In this document: positions 24,782-33,709 of the stretch, piece after piece | Position numbering within the stretch: the stretch's first letter is position 1 | How the letters are laid out: the number at the start of each line of letters is the position of its first letter | Source: LMUY01 sp965199095 | GTDB lineage: Bacteria > Pseudomonadota > Alphaproteobacteria > Acetobacterales > Acetobacteraceae | Assembly (NCBI GenBank): GCA_965199095.1 | Contig: CBDAQM010000004.1 | Location: 558,001 to 622,000 of the forward strand | Length of the DNA: 64,000 nucleotides | Direction: 5' to 3' | The notes under the pieces: generated by a model | What the model was told of the DNA's origin: nothing | Seen by the model: the letters and a program-made list of their open reading frames with translations, nothing else | The model's database searches: none | Translations under genes and position numbers: made by a program

Positions 24782-25486
24782 TCAGATCATCCCGCCGTTG
24801 ATGGAGATCACTTGGCCGGTGATATAGCCGGCCTGGTCGGAACAAAGAAAGCCCACCAGGTCCGCCACCTCCGCCGGCTGGCCCGCCCGCTTCATCGGCA
24901 CGATCTCCGCAATGCGCGCGGCGTCCAACGCGGCATCCACCGCGGGCGAGGCGATGACGCCGGGCGCCACGGCATTGGCCGTGATGCCGCGGGCGGCGAC
25001 TTCGCGCGACAGCGAGCGGACGGCGCCCACCAGCCCGGCCTTGGCGGCGGCATAGTTCACCTGCCCGCGATTGCCCAACAGGGCGGAGACGGAGGAGACC
25101 GCCACCACCCGGCCCCAGCGCGTGGCCATCATCGGCAGGATCACCGGGCGCAGGCAGGCAAAGAACCCGGTCAGCGACACGTCCAGCACGCCGCGCCACT
25201 GCGCCTCCGTCATGCCGGCGAGCGGCACGTCGTCATGCACCCCGGCATTGTGCACCAGCACCTGCACGGGACCAGCGGCCAGCACCGGGGCAAGCGCCTC
25301 CGCGGTGGCGTTGACATCCGTGATGTCGCAGGTGACGGCGTCGCCGCCGAGTTCGGCCGCCAGCAGCCCGGCCCGGTCGGCGCTGGCATGGGCGTGCACC
25401 ACGACGCGGCAGCCATCCGCCGCGAGGCGCCGGCAGATGGCCTCGCCCAGCGGCGACGCGCCCCCGGTGACGAGCGCCCGCCTCAT
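24782..25486 (-). CDS. 3-oxoacyl-ACP reductase, FabG-like SDR
   Basis: Short-chain dehydrogenase of 234 residues. The NADP-binding loop is TGGASPLGEAI, the NNAG-type motif is HNAGVHDD, and the catalytic Ser-Tyr-Lys are in SSVSALLGNRGQVNYAAAK. The ending VISINGGMI matches FabG. The gene overlaps the dehydratase gene upstream by four bases (ATGA) and lies two bases from the halogenase-like gene. It is likely a dedicated reductase for acyl-ACP chain processing rather than the housekeeping FabG. Confidence 0.88.
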   Translation of the reverse strand: MRRALVTGGASPLGEAICRRLAADGCRVVVHAHASADRAGLLAAELGGDAVTCDITDVNATAEALAPVLAAGPVQVLVHNAGVHDDVPLAGMTEAQWRGVLDVSLTGFFACLRPVILPMMATRWGRVVAVSSVSALLGNRGQVNYAAAKAGLVGAVRSLSREVAARGITANAVAPGVIASPAVDAALDAARIAEIVPMKRAGQPAEVADLVGFLCSDQAGYITGQVISINGGMI

Positions 25487-25941
25487 GGGAGCACGATGGT
25501 TGCGCGGCCGTCCAGCAGGGTCCGCCCATCCTCCGCCGTCAGCCGGATGTCGTACAGCAGCCCGCCGGCATCGCCATGCTCGCGGCGGGCGTGCGCTGCC
25601 AGCGCGCCGAGCCCTGGGTCATCCAGCCACCCCGCGGCGATGCGGCCCATCCGCAGCGCCGCCAAATAGCCTGGCGGCTGCGGTGCGCCGTCCCGCAGCG
25701 CGCCATGCGCCGCGGCCGCCTGGAGCGCGTACTCGATGCCGCATAGCATGGCGAGGCGGCCGCCTCGGCGCAGCGGGTTGGCCGGGCTGAGATGGGAGGT
25801 CGCCCGGCACGCGATGGCGTCGGCGGACCAGGCCGTGACGCTGTCCAGCAGGCACATGCTGCCACTGTGGGGAATGAGCGCCGCGACCTGGATCGGGCAT
25901 CGGTGCCCAGGGGGATATGCCTGCTCCGTCAGCCTTGCCAC
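25483..25941 (-). CDS. Hotdog-fold 3-hydroxyacyl-ACP dehydratase-like protein (ApeP type)
   Basis: Protein of about 152 residues. The core IPHSGSMCLLDSVTAW resembles the active-site histidine region of FabA/FabZ-like dehydratases of the aryl-polyene ApeP group, and the central helix region has GIEYALQAAAAHGAL. There is no ATG in a useful place. GTG at 25941 overlaps the nitroreductase stop by 13 bases and is the best start; CTG at 25932 is another option. Together with the FabG-like and halogenase-like genes it forms a small acyl-modifying cassette. Confidence 0.72.
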   Translation of the reverse strand: MARLTEQAYPPGHRCPIQVAALIPHSGSMCLLDSVTAWSADAIACRATSHLSPANPLRRGGRLAMLCGIEYALQAAAAHGALRDGAPQPPGYLAALRMGRIAAGWLDDPGLGALAAHARREHGDAGGLLYDIRLTAEDGRTLLDGRATIVLP

Positions 25942-26504
25942 GCCACCAGGTGGTCGGACGGCTCCGGCCGCCGCATGTCCGGCAAGTCGCCGTCGGGCGT
26001 GCCGAGATAGAGGAAGCCGGCCAGCCGGTGCGGCGGTGGCAAGCCAAGGGCGGTCGCGACCGAGATGTCGTAGGTGTTTGGCCCGGTGATCCACTTGCCG
26101 CCATAGCCCAGCGCGTGCGCCGCGTTCAGCATGTTCATCGCCGCCGCGCCCACGGCCAGCATCTGCTCGACCTCCGGAACCTTGTGTGCTGGTGTGACAT
26201 GTACGCCCAACGCCAGGATCATCGGCGGCGCCATCAGCTTGCCGCGCATGCGGTCGATTTCATGCTGCGGCGCGTCAGGATCCCGGGCGCGCAGGGCCGC
26301 GATCGCCAGGTCAGCAAACCGGGCGCGTGCGTCCCCCGTGATCGAGACGAAGCGCCACGGCCGCAGCCTGCCGTGATCGGGCGCGCGCAGGCCGGCCGCC
26401 ACGATCAGGTGCAGCGCCCGCTCGTCCGGGGCGGGATCGCGCAGCGCGCCGGTGGAGACACGCGACAGCAGCAGGTCCAGGCTGGCATCCAGTCTGTCCA
26501 GCAT
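25929..26504 (-). CDS. Nitroreductase family protein (YdjA-like)
   Basis: FMN-dependent oxidoreductase of 191 residues. The N-terminal pattern PAPDERALHLIVAAGLRAPDHGRLRPWRF is shortened here to its key parts: an early FMN-contact region (APDHGRLRPWRF) and the later GYGGKWITGP with LGLPPPHRLAGFLYLG, typical of the YdjA branch. The start was set at ATG 26504 because it overlaps the M20 gene stop as TGATG. The physiological substrate is unknown. Confidence 0.87.
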   Translation of the reverse strand: MLDRLDASLDLLLSRVSTGALRDPAPDERALHLIVAAGLRAPDHGRLRPWRFVSITGDARARFADLAIAALRARDPDAPQHEIDRMRGKLMAPPMILALGVHVTPAHKVPEVEQMLAVGAAAMNMLNAAHALGYGGKWITGPNTYDISVATALGLPPPHRLAGFLYLGTPDGDLPDMRRPEPSDHLVAWQG

Positions 26505-27934
26505 CACGCGGCCGCCATCGACATCGCCTCGATCGGCGGCTGCACGCCCGCGGGCAGGGGGCTGACATAGGGGGTGGCACGGGTCCGCTCCGCCAAATCC
26601 GCCTTGGCGCGTTCAACCAGCGCTGGGTTCTGCACCGCGTCGACGGCGGTGGCCGCCATCACCTTCGCCACGAAGGTCAGCCCCTTATGCGCCGCCGGGT
26701 TCTTTCCCTGCGCGGTCAACTGCCAGGAATGCCCGGGCGTCCCGATCGCGTAGGTTGCGGCATGCGCCTGGACGGTGGGCACCACCCAGCTCACGTCGCC
26801 GACATCGGTCGACCCGATCATCGCCACGCGGTGGGTGTCCATCGGGACGATCCCGTCATGCAGCGGCGTGTCGGGCTTCGGCGCCACGCCGACCCGGCGG
26901 TATGCAGTGGACAGATCCTCCGGCGCCAGGGAGGCTTGGATTTGCTTGGCGAAAGCCCGGTCTGCCTCATCCCATTGCGGCGGCCCAAGGCGCTGCATCG
27001 CCTCGAACATCGCCTTCTCCAGCGGCGCGTTGGCCAGCAGATTGGACACGGCTGACAAGACGTGGATGTCCACCGCCGTCTCCGTCATCAGCGCGGCGCC
27101 GCGGGCGACGTTCTTCACCCGCTCCAGCAGCGCCAGCATGGTCGGCAACTCGGGCGCCCGCACCGAATACCGCACCCGCGCCTTCGCCTGCACGACGTTG
27201 GGGGCAATGCCGCCGCTGTCGATCATGGCGTAGTGGATGCGCGCATCGGACGGCATGTGCTCGCGCATGTAGTTGACGCCGACATTCATCAGCTCGACTG
27301 CGTCCAGGGCGGAGCGGCCGAGATGCGGCGCGGCGGCGGCGTGGGACGCCCGGCCGCGGAACACGAAGTCGATGCGGGTGTTGGCCAGCGAGGCGGCGTC
27401 CGCCACCTCGTTGAAGGCGTTCGGATGCCAGGTGATGGCGATGTCCACGTCCTTGAACGCGCCGTCGCGCACCATGAACGCCTTGGCGGCGCCGCCTTCT
27501 TCCGCCGGGCAGCCATAGTAACGCACCCGCCCGGGCGTGCCCGTCTGCGCCAGCCAATCCTTCACGGCGGTGGCGGCCAGCATGGCGGCGGAGCCGAGCA
27601 GGTTGTGGCCGCAGCCATGGCCGTTGCCGTTGCCCGGGATCGGGCGGTGCTCCGCGACGCCGGCTTCCTGGCTCAAGCCGGGCAGGGCATCGTATTCGCC
27701 GAGGATGGCGATCACCGGGCCGCCTTCGCCCGCTTCGCCCATGACGGCGGTTGGGATGCCCGCCACGTTCTCCGTCACGGCGAAGCCTTGCCGGTGCAGT
27801 TCGCCGATATGCTCCGCGACGGAGCGGTGCTCGGTGTAGCATGTCTCCGGCATGCCCCAGACGCGGTCTGCCAGCGCGGTGAACTCGTCGCGCTTGGCAT
27901 CCACCAGGGCCCAGATTTGCTCGGCATTCTGCAT
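26504..27934 (-). CDS. M20 family metallohydrolase (AbgB/aminobenzoyl-glutamate type)
   Basis: Zinc-dependent amidohydrolase of 476 residues, similar to the AbgB subunit that cleaves p-aminobenzoyl-glutamate. Metal ligands are visible in GNGHGCGHNLLGSA, in CPAEEGGAAK and in the late histidine of ATYAIGTPGHSWQ. The early motif ILGEYDALPGLSQ is characteristic. A dimerisation domain lies between about 185 and 310. Start ATG 27934 has AAGGAG at the right distance. No AbgA or transporter partner is next to it. Confidence 0.88.
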   Translation of the reverse strand: MQNAEQIWALVDAKRDEFTALADRVWGMPETCYTEHRSVAEHIGELHRQGFAVTENVAGIPTAVMGEAGEGGPVIAILGEYDALPGLSQEAGVAEHRPIPGNGNGHGCGHNLLGSAAMLAATAVKDWLAQTGTPGRVRYYGCPAEEGGAAKAFMVRDGAFKDVDIAITWHPNAFNEVADAASLANTRIDFVFRGRASHAAAAPHLGRSALDAVELMNVGVNYMREHMPSDARIHYAMIDSGGIAPNVVQAKARVRYSVRAPELPTMLALLERVKNVARGAALMTETAVDIHVLSAVSNLLANAPLEKAMFEAMQRLGPPQWDEADRAFAKQIQASLAPEDLSTAYRRVGVAPKPDTPLHDGIVPMDTHRVAMIGSTDVGDVSWVVPTVQAHAATYAIGTPGHSWQLTAQGKNPAAHKGLTFVAKVMAATAVDAVQNPALVERAKADLAERTRATPYVSPLPAGVQPPIEAMSMAAA

Positions 27935-28000
27935 GGGGATCTCCTTCGTCAGGTTATCCTGCGCGGATGGCGAGGCAATGCCAACTGTCGCGACGGGAGC

Positions 28001-28897
28001 CTATGGCGTGGCAGCCTGCATCGTCCGGCGGAGGAAGGCCGTCGCCTTGCGGAGCGACTGCCCGGCTTCGGGGATTGGGAACAGTTGCCAGACATGCGGC
28101 ACGACCGGCCAGGTCTCCAAGGTGGCCTCCGTGCCAGCGGCCCGCGCGCGGTCGGCCACACGGCGGCTGTCGTCCAGGAGGATTTCATACGACCCGACAT
28201 GCAGCAGCAAGGGCGGGAGCCCGCCCAGGTCGGCGTAGAGCGGAGAGGCCAGAGGGTTGAACGGGTCGGCGTCTCCTAAATACGGGGCAGCCGCCCGATC
28301 CATGCCGGTTCCGGGGAACATCGCGTCCCGGGCGTGATTGGTCCGCAGGCTGTCCCCCGTGCCAGCCAGGTCCGTCCAGGGCGAAAAGAGCACGGCGGAG
28401 GCGGGAAGCGGATCGCCTGCGTCGCGGAGGGAGATCAGCGTTGCGAGCGCAAGCCCGCCGCCGGCGGAGTCGCCAGCCACAGAAAGGCTCCTCGGCGACA
28501 CGCCACGTGCGAGAAGACCACGGTAGCTACCGACCGCATCTTCGATAGCGGCTGGAAACGGGTGCTCTGGCGCGAGCCGGTAAGCGGGCGAGAAGACCGC
28601 CAGACCATTTTGGGCGAAGTGACCGGTGATCGGCCGATGGGTTCGCGGGGAGCAGGCGATGTAACCGCCGCCATGAAGATACAGCATTGTGCCGGTCGGA
28701 ACGCTACTGGTGGGCCGAAGCCACTCCCCGGCAACGCCGCCAACCTCGTCCTCCGTGGCAGAAACACCGTCAGGTACCTTGCGAACAAAGGAGTTCAGCA
28801 TCGCGCGGGCGCGGTAAACGTCCGTTTCGCCCCGTATCTTCCGTTTCATCCGCCATTTGAGCGTGAGGGATGTCAGATGGGCTTGCAAGCTCGCCAT
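28001..28897 (-). CDS. Alpha/beta hydrolase, hormone-sensitive lipase family
   Basis: Esterase of 298 residues. The oxyanion-hole motif is YLHGGGYIA and the nucleophile elbow GDSAGGGLA. The acid and histidine are likely in HVGSYEILLDD and PVVPHVWQLF. There is no signal peptide. The start is ATG at 28897. It is the last gene before the less GC-rich patch. The natural ester is unknown. Confidence 0.88.
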   Translation of the reverse strand: MASLQAHLTSLTLKWRMKRKIRGETDVYRARAMLNSFVRKVPDGVSATEDEVGGVAGEWLRPTSSVPTGTMLYLHGGGYIACSPRTHRPITGHFAQNGLAVFSPAYRLAPEHPFPAAIEDAVGSYRGLLARGVSPRSLSVAGDSAGGGLALATLISLRDAGDPLPASAVLFSPWTDLAGTGDSLRTNHARDAMFPGTGMDRAAAPYLGDADPFNPLASPLYADLGGLPPLLLHVGSYEILLDDSRRVADRARAAGTEATLETWPVVPHVWQLFPIPEAGQSLRKATAFLRRTMQAATP

Positions 28898-29085
28898 TCA
28901 CGAATGCCTTGAAGGCTGGCGACCACCTTAAGCACGAGTTCAACCGCCGCGAAATGCACTCAGTCGACCGGGCGTCATGATCGGGCTTAACTAATCCCGC
29001 TTTGGGTCCGCCACATCCAGCCACACATCACCTGCTATGGCGCGACCAACCGTTCACCTAAAAGGTTGTTGAACTTCGCCGCTAT

Positions 29086-29307
29086 TCAATGTGATAGCTG
29101 GCAAAGCTCATCGACATGCTGAAGGCTGGAGGGGGAGGTGACGTCGGCCGCCTCATCAAACAGGCGATATGCCAGCTCAACAAGGCCACGTGCCTCATCC
29201 AAGCGGCCTTCCTTGTGGGCTTTTTCCGCGAGGCGGATTGCAAGGCTGCCCGACATCTCACGACGCCCACTATTCCGACTGGGGGAAACAACGTCGACAT
29301 ACGCCAT
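29086..29307 (-). CDS. Small acidic protein of unknown function
   Basis: Candidate gene of 73 residues, not recognised. The segment LAIRLAEKAHKEGRLDEARG and the following LVELAYRLFDEA are amphipathic helices like a single TPR unit. ATG 29307 has AAGGTGG about six bases upstream; a GTG at 29319 opens the same frame. It lies in a region with lower GC than its neighbours. Another frame (29082-29480) covers it but has an implausible composition. Confidence 0.5.
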   Translation of the reverse strand: MAYVDVVSPSRNSGRREMSGSLAIRLAEKAHKEGRLDEARGLVELAYRLFDEAADVTSPSSLQHVDELCQLSH

Positions 29308-29742
29308 TGTATTGTCCACCTTGGAGACATTTTACTCACAGCCACACAACACACCCTCGTGTGCATGGTGTTAATAGGTAAAATGTGGCGACGATCGTTA
29401 AACTCTGGTTGTTGCCGATTGGCCACGAATTTGCGGCCGCGTCTAACAAAAAGTGATAACCTACTGACCGCACGTGTCATGTAACGGTCTTCTGGATTTT
29501 AGCGATATACAGGCGTATTCAGACTTGATCCCATCGCTAGGCCCACCAAGCATTTTCGCTCCCTGCCGCTCCACGACAGCGATGTCGGCCGCTTGTGACG
29601 CTCCGTCACTGCGCTAAGGTTCCATCCGCGTCCAAAGATAGTCGATCCTGCATCCTCCGGTTGATGCCCGATAATCCGCAACGATCACAAGTTGTTCGGG
29701 CCATTTGCCGTGTTGTGATGGGGATCGGAGTCCTAGGATTAG
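29308..29742. other. Intergenic stretch without a clear gene
   Basis: About 435 bases, visibly richer in A and T than the surrounding genes. Several short frames exist but none has convincing composition or ribosome binding site. No tRNA or insertion-sequence end was recognised. It probably holds the promoters of the small ORF on the minus strand and of the XRE gene on the plus strand. Confidence 0.5.
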
Positions 29743-30282
29743 GTGCCACTTGCCAGCGGGGTTGATGGAGCTATTTTGTTCGGCGACAGAAGGAGACCAC
29801 CGGCAACAATCGCCGCTGAAATCGACCGCATCATAGGGTTGAACATCCGCCGTGCTCGCGAGGATGTGCGCCTGGGCCAGCATGAGGTCGCAACGCTGCT
29901 TGGGCTTTCGGTCCATCTTCTAGCCCGGTACGAAGAAGGGCAAGAGCGTGCGCCGGCGTCCGTACTGCTGGAGATCGGCCGCCATCTTGGATGCCAACTG
30001 ACCGATCTTTTCGCCGGCATGCCGTCCATGGAGCCAGACGACGATTTTCCAGGGTCGCGCGCATCTGCGATCCCCTCCGCCACCGCGAATGCCGAACAAC
30101 GGCCCTCGGCAACCGGCGGTCCGTTGCCCGCACCAGCGTCCGCCGGCTCGGACCCGCCTGACGTCGCAGTGGCCAGCAGAAATGACGCGCTAGCCGTCGC
30201 AGGGATCATAAAGTCGTTCTCCGACCTCAATAGCCCGGTGCTCCGTGAGCGGCTCCTCGGATTGCTGCACGCGCTGGCCTAA
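29743..30282 (+). CDS. XRE-family helix-turn-helix regulator
   Basis: DNA-binding protein of up to 179 residues. The helix-turn-helix of the lambda-repressor type is at about 33-90: IGLNIRRARED, then LGQHEVATLLGLSVHLLARY, then GQERAPASVLLEIGRHLGC. The remainder is a proline/alanine-rich linker and a short C-terminal helix ending LLGLLHALA. The start is uncertain: GTG 29743 opens the frame, while TTG 29776 has GGAG five bases upstream. Targets are unknown. Confidence 0.8.
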   Translation: MPLASGVDGAILFGDRRRPPATIAAEIDRIIGLNIRRAREDVRLGQHEVATLLGLSVHLLARYEEGQERAPASVLLEIGRHLGCQLTDLFAGMPSMEPDDDFPGSRASAIPSATANAEQRPSATGGPLPAPASAGSDPPDVAVASRNDALAVAGIIKSFSDLNSPVLRERLLGLLHALA

Positions 30283-30323
30283 ATGACTTAGGGATAATAA
30301 ACCCGCGACTATGGGTAGGGCGC

Positions 30324-30352
30324 AAAAGCGGAGCGTCTTCCGATCGCTCCGC
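30324..30352 (-). terminator. Probable terminator after the clpA-DUF427 operon
   Basis: GCGGAGCG (30328-30335) and CGCTCCGC (30345-30352) form an 8-base stem with a 9-base loop. Read on the minus strand the stem is followed by TTTT. It lies about 104 bases past the DUF427 stop. Confidence 0.5.
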
Positions 30353-30455
30353 TCGGCCTCACGTAAGAGGCGGACTATGCTTCGCTTCTCCGCCCCACCC
30401 CGCTGTATTGCAAGTCGGCTGGATTTCGCAACGCTGGGTTGTCTAGTCTCAGCGC

Positions 30456-30737
30456 CTAAGCAGACACCTTCACACCCTTCCAAAAGGCCACCCGGTCCTT
30501 GATCTCCTTGGCCGCGGGCTTTGGTTCAGGATAGTACCAGACCGCGTTCTCGTTCACCGCGCCACCGAGATCGAGCGAGTAGTAATGCGCGGTGCCCTTC
30601 CACGGGCAAACGCTGGTATGGGATGACGGCCGCAACAGCCCGGGCGCCACGGCGGTGGCGGGGAAATAGGCGTTCCCCTCCACGGTCACGATGTCATCGC
30701 TTTCCGCGATGGTCGTGCCGTTCCAACTCGCCTTCAT
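30456..30737 (-). CDS. DUF427 domain protein
   Basis: Small protein of 93 residues made of one DUF427 domain. Typical features are GNAYFPATAV near the centre, the CPWKGTAHYYSL motif and the later VWYYPEPKPAAKEIKDRVAFW. The family has a beta-tent fold and no settled function. ATG 30737 overlaps the clpA stop by four bases, so it is coupled to clpA. Confidence 0.88.
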   Translation of the reverse strand: MKASWNGTTIAESDDIVTVEGNAYFPATAVAPGLLRPSSHTSVCPWKGTAHYYSLDLGGAVNENAVWYYPEPKPAAKEIKDRVAFWKGVKVSA

Positions 30738-33079
30738 TCCACCTCCTCCGGCTCGCGCTCCATTCCGCCCTCGTCGCCGCCGCTTTCCGGCTTCGGCTGG
30801 GCTGAGACCGCGGCCTCGGTGACGTCGAACTCCAACTTGCCGTCGACCAGGTTCACCTTGACCGAGCCCCCCTTCACCAACTTGCCGAACAGCAATTCCT
30901 CGGCAAGCGGCTTCTTGATGTGCTCCTGGATCACCCGGGCCAACGGGCGGGCACCGTACAGGCGGTCATAGCCTCGCTCGGCCAGCCACTCCTTGGCGCC
31001 GGAAGACAGCTCAATCGTCACGTTGCGGTCGGCGAGTTGCGCCTCCAACTGCATGACGAACTTCTCCACCACGCGACCAACCGTCTCCTCGGTGAGGCCA
31101 GCAAACGGGATGATGGCGTCCAGCCGGTTGCGGAATTCCGGGGTGAAGAGGCGCTTGACCGCCTCCTCATCCTCACCCTCCCGCTCGGTCCGGCCGAAGC
31201 CGATCGCTTCCTTCGCCATGTCGGACGCACCAGCATTCGTCGTCATGATGAGGATCACGTTGCGGAAATCCACGGACTTGCCATTGTGGTCGGTCAGCTT
31301 GCCGTGGTCCATCACCTGCAACAGGATATTGTACAGGTCCTGGTGCGCCTTCTCAATCTCGTCCAGCAGCAGCACGCAATGCGGGTGCTGGTCGATCCCG
31401 TCCGTCAGCAGACCGCCCTGGTCGAACCCGACATAGCCGGGCGGCGCGCCGATCAGCCGGGAGACGCTGTGCCGCTCCATATATTCGCTCATGTCGAAGC
31501 GGATCAGCTCGATCCCCAGCGTGGAGGCGAGCTGACGCGCCACCTCCGTCTTGCCGACGCCGGTCGGGCCGCTGAACAGGTAGTTGCCGATCGGCTTCTC
31601 CGCCTCGCGCAGGCCGGCACGGCTGAGCTTAATGGCGGCCGACAACGCCTCGATCGCCTTGTCCTGGCCGAACACCATCGCTTTCAGGTCGCGCTCCAGG
31701 TTGCGCAACGTCTCCTTGTCGTCGGCGGACACGCTCTTCGGCGGGATGCGGGCGATCTTGGCGACGATCTCCTCGACGTCACGCAAGGTCACCGTCTTCC
31801 GCCGCTTGCCCTCCGGCAGCAGCATGCGGCTGGCGCCGACCTCGTCGATCACGTCGATCGCCTTGTCCGGCAGCTTGCGGTCATTGATGTATTTGGCCGA
31901 TAGCTCCACCGCGGCACGGATCGCCTCCTCGGTGTAGCGGACCTTGTGGTGGCGCTCGTAATTGGTCTTCAGCCCGCGGATGATCTTAATCGCATCTTCC
32001 AGCGACGGCTCGTTCACGTCGATCTTCTGGAAGCGGCGGACCAGAGCGCGGTCCTTCTCGAAGTAGTTGCGATATTCCTTGTAGGTCGTCGATCCGATGC
32101 AGCGCATCGTTCCGCTCGCCAGCGCCGGCTTCAGCAGGTTGGAGGCATCCATCGCCCCGCCGCTGGTCGCACCCGCGCCGATCACCGTGTGGATCTCGTC
32201 GATGAACAGCACGGCGTTGGGCTGCGCCTCCAATTCGGTGACGACGGCCTTCAGCCGTTCCTCAAAATCGCCGCGGTAGCGCGTGCCGGCCAGCAGGGCG
32301 CCCATGTCGAGCGAGAAGATCGTGCTCTTCAGCAGCACTTCCGGCACGTCGCCCTCGACGATCCGCTTGGCAAGCCCTTCGGCGATGGCGGTCTTGCCGA
32401 CGCCCGGATCGCCCACGTAGAGCGGGTTGTTCTTGGTGCGTCGGCACAGGATTTGGATCGTTCGCTCGATCTCGCTTTCGCGCCCGATCAACGGGTCGAT
32501 CTTGCCGGCCGTGGCCTTCTTGTTCAGGTTCACGCAGTAGGTCGACAGGGCGTCCTGGTTGCGGCGGTTGCCCTTCTCCTCGCGCTCATTCTCCGCACCG
32601 CCCTCGGGCTTCTCCGCCGCCGGGGGCCGGGTCGGCTGGCGGCCGGGCGCTTTGGCGATGCCGTGGCTGATGAAGTTGACGGCGTCCAGCCGGGTCATGT
32701 CCTGCAGTTGCAGGAAATAGACGGCGTGGCTTTCCCGCTCGCTGAACAGGGCCACCAGGACGTTGGCGCCCGTGACCTCCTCCCGGCCGGAACTCTGGAC
32801 GTGGATGGCGGCGCGCTGGACGACGCGCTGGAAGCCAGCGGTCGGCTTGGGATCGCCGGGGCGATCGGTGGCGAGGCCGGGCAGGTCCTTGTCCAGGAAC
32901 TCACCCAGCTCCTGCCGCAGCTTGTCCAGGTCAACGCCGCAGGCGCGCAGCACCGTGGCCGCGTCCGTGTCGTCGGCCAAGCCGAGCAAGAGATGTTCCA
33001 GCGTCGCATATTCATGGCGGCGTTCACTGGCAAACGACAAGGCGCGGTGCAGCGTCTGTTCTAGGTTACGTGACAGCAT
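30734..33079 (-). CDS. clpA: ATP-dependent Clp protease ATP-binding subunit ClpA
   Basis: AAA+ unfoldase of 781 residues that feeds substrates to ClpP. The N domain (about 1-145) is the docking site for ClpS. AAA-1 has Walker A GDPGVGKTA; AAA-2 has Walker A GPTGVGKTEVA and Walker B VLLLDEIEKA. The ClpP-binding loop is present as IGF in KEAIGFGR. The start is ATG at 33079. clpS lies upstream on the same strand, as in other Proteobacteria. Confidence 0.96.
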   Translation of the reverse strand: MLSRNLEQTLHRALSFASERRHEYATLEHLLLGLADDTDAATVLRACGVDLDKLRQELGEFLDKDLPGLATDRPGDPKPTAGFQRVVQRAAIHVQSSGREEVTGANVLVALFSERESHAVYFLQLQDMTRLDAVNFISHGIAKAPGRQPTRPPAAEKPEGGAENEREEKGNRRNQDALSTYCVNLNKKATAGKIDPLIGRESEIERTIQILCRRTKNNPLYVGDPGVGKTAIAEGLAKRIVEGDVPEVLLKSTIFSLDMGALLAGTRYRGDFEERLKAVVTELEAQPNAVLFIDEIHTVIGAGATSGGAMDASNLLKPALASGTMRCIGSTTYKEYRNYFEKDRALVRRFQKIDVNEPSLEDAIKIIRGLKTNYERHHKVRYTEEAIRAAVELSAKYINDRKLPDKAIDVIDEVGASRMLLPEGKRRKTVTLRDVEEIVAKIARIPPKSVSADDKETLRNLERDLKAMVFGQDKAIEALSAAIKLSRAGLREAEKPIGNYLFSGPTGVGKTEVARQLASTLGIELIRFDMSEYMERHSVSRLIGAPPGYVGFDQGGLLTDGIDQHPHCVLLLDEIEKAHQDLYNILLQVMDHGKLTDHNGKSVDFRNVILIMTTNAGASDMAKEAIGFGRTEREGEDEEAVKRLFTPEFRNRLDAIIPFAGLTEETVGRVVEKFVMQLEAQLADRNVTIELSSGAKEWLAERGYDRLYGARPLARVIQEHIKKPLAEELLFGKLVKGGSVKVNLVDGKLEFDVTEAAVSAQPKPESGGDEGGMEREPEEVE

Positions 33080-33220
33080 GGGGGTACGCTGCTCCTTCGT
33101 CCGGCGACTACGTCACGCTTATTGGCCTGGCTTGTCGAGCCCTGATCGTGGAAGACGTGTGGCAGGCTCTATCGCGTTGACGCTGTGAGACATGGGTGGC
33201 TGGCCGGGACTTTGCAGCCC

Positions 33221-33547
33221 TCATTCTTTCTCGATCGTGCACTGCAGCGGGTGTTGGTTCTGCCGCGCCAAGTCCATGACCTGGGTCACCTTGGTTTCGG
33301 CGACCTCATACGTGAACACGCCGCACACGCCGACGCCCCGGCGATGGACGTGCAGCATGATGCGAGTCGCCTCATCCCGCGTCTTCTGGAAGAACCGCTC
33401 CAGCACATGGACGACGAATTCCATCGGGGTGTAGTCGTCGTTCAGCATCAGCACTTTGTATAAGGCTGGCTTGCGCGTCTTTGGCCGTACTTTGGTGACG
33501 ACGCCAATTCCGGGACCGTCGCCGTCCCGCTTGTCCGAATCGCTCAT
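33221..33547 (-). CDS. clpS: ClpS adaptor protein (ClpS1, next to clpA)
   Basis: Adaptor that binds N-end-rule substrates and passes them to ClpA. The pocket residues are visible in LNDDYTPMEFVVHVL and HVHRRGVGVCGVFTYEVAETK; the gating methionine after TP is kept. The N-terminal tail is short and polar. ATG 33547 gives 108 residues; an upstream ATG at 33574 adds nine residues and cannot be excluded. The gene is 141 bases upstream of clpA on the same strand. Confidence 0.93.
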   Translation of the reverse strand: MSDSDKRDGDGPGIGVVTKVRPKTRKPALYKVLMLNDDYTPMEFVVHVLERFFQKTRDEATRIMLHVHRRGVGVCGVFTYEVAETKVTQVMDLARQNQHPLQCTIEKE

Positions 33548-33662
33548 CAGGGGATTGCCCGGGCCGCATGACATCTCATGGTGCGACCATATCGGATTGG
33601 CCGGGCGTGGGAAAAGGCCTGTCTACGCTTGTTGACACAAAGCGAAATGGCTTAGCCATGAA

Positions 33663-33688
33663 GGGCCCGGGGTATCATGCCCGGGCCC
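33663..33688 (-). terminator. Hairpin downstream of the phasin gene, likely terminator
   Basis: GGGCCCGGG and CCCGGGCCC are perfect 9-base arms around an 8-base loop. It starts 22 bases past the phasin stop on the minus strand. No long U run follows, so termination is probable but not certain. Confidence 0.5.
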
Positions 33689-33709
33689 TGAGCCGGTCGA
33701 ACTGCAAGG

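Noticed and set aside
29082..29480. A 132-codon minus-strand frame over the small ORF at 29086
   Set aside because: Basic, irregular composition and no ribosome site; the other frame at 29086-29307 has a better protein-like pattern.
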